Shown: one piece after another, positions 63,729 through 64,000 of the stretch | How the letters are laid out: every line of letters begins with the position of its first letter | Numbering within the stretch: the first letter of the stretch is position 1 | Source of the DNA: Bacillus sp. SORGH_AS_0510 | GTDB taxonomy: Bacteria; Bacillota; Bacilli; Bacillales; Cytobacillaceae | Direction of reading: 5' to 3' | Assembly (NCBI RefSeq): GCF_030818775.1 | Contig: NZ_JAUTAU010000001.1 | Location: 268,001 to 332,000, forward strand | Length of the DNA stretch: 64,000 nucleotides | Made by a program: the position numbers and the translations under genes | The notes under the pieces: model-generated | Seen by the model: only the letters and a program-made list of their open reading frames with translations | Told to the model about the DNA's origin: nothing | The model's database searches: none

Positions 63729-64000
63729 ATGGCACAGATCAAAACGAATGCAATGCGTATCCTGGACGCAAAAAAAATCGAGTATGACATGCTGACATAT
63801 GATAATAAAGATGGAAAGATTGACGGAGTTTCGGTCGCTGAGAAAATTGGCAAAGATCCAAAGATAGTCTATAAAACCCTTGTGGCACAAGGCCCTAGCA
63901 AAAACATTTATGTGTTTGTCATTCCTGTTGCCGAAGAGTTGGATTTGAAAAAGGCAGCAAGAGCCGCTGGAGAAAAAAGCATGGAGATGATCCCTGTGAA
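63729..64000 (+). CDS. YbaK/EbsC-family Cys-tRNA(Pro) deacylase, 5' part
   Basis: The first 90 residues are visible and the gene runs off the window. TNAMRILDAKKIEYDMLTYDN, followed by VAEKIGKDPKIVYKTLVAQGPSKNIYVFVIPVAEELDLKKAA, is typical of YbaK, which hydrolyses mischarged Cys-tRNA(Pro). AAGGAG is 7-9 nt before the ATG. Confidence 0.9.
   Translation, partial: MAQIKTNAMRILDAKKIEYDMLTYDNKDGKIDGVSVAEKIGKDPKIVYKTLVAQGPSKNIYVFVIPVAEELDLKKAARAAGEKSMEMIPV

Overview
The window reads as chromosomal DNA from a low-GC Gram-positive spore-former of the family Bacillaceae (Neobacillus/Mesobacillus-like by gene content; genus not provable from sequence alone). The left end carries the classical Bacillus order walK-walH-walI-walJ-htrA-(CxxH/CxxC small protein)-rlmH. 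Ribosome binding sites are strong AGGAGG types, TTG/GTG starts are common, and intrinsic terminators are frequent.

Layout. (1) 1-6609: cell-wall two-component operon, HtrA-type protease and rlmH, with a cluster of DnaA-box-like nonamers just before rlmH. (2) 6610-16870: a composite genomic island inserted at the last codons of rlmH, the site used by staphylococcal SCC elements. Three copies of the rlmH end (6591, 13862, 16841) delimit two nested segments. Segment 1 holds a frameshifted large serine recombinase, an XRE repressor with a divergent operator, a tiny ORF, a phage/plasmid-type replication protein, a beta-propeller-like unknown, a resolvase with inverted sites, an 85-86 bp repeat array and an Orc1/Cdc6-like AAA+ ATPase. 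Segment 2 holds a decayed DUF899 gene and a TetR-controlled ABC exporter. (3) 17043-34598: acyltransferase, mqo, L,D-transpeptidases, a beta-lactamase-fold protein, an AEC transporter, a GAF-GAF-PAS-GGDEF-EAL protein, a TPP enzyme, a pseudouridine synthase and an Fe-dependent alcohol dehydrogenase. (4) 34670-42807: a small conserved protein whose terminator is split by an IS3-family element, a plasmid-type ParM/ParR-like segregation cassette with a centromere-like repeat field, a DUF4023 peptide, a kinase, pepT, and a NERD-domain protein flanked by an exact 21-bp-period repeat. (5) 43007-50546: two ABC systems, one TetR-controlled and one heterodimeric exporter. (6) 50589-55039: secreted cell-wall-binding proteins. 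(7) 55234-64000: a NiaP-like MFS transporter, a branched-chain amino acid ABC operon (livK-H-M-G-F type), a B12/radical-SAM protein and the start of a YbaK-type deacylase.

Themes. Four secreted proteins share choline-binding-type GW...WYYL repeats joined to different enzymatic heads, so one cell-wall ligand appears to recruit several activities. Two dispersed repeat families, six copies each, occupy intergenic spaces. The most novel material is the rlmH island: its reconstructed circular junction is a perfect palindrome around a GA dinucleotide, as expected for a serine recombinase, and integration exchanges the recombinase C-terminal tail. The Orc1-like ATPase with its repeat array, and the chromosomal ParM cassette, are the next most interesting.
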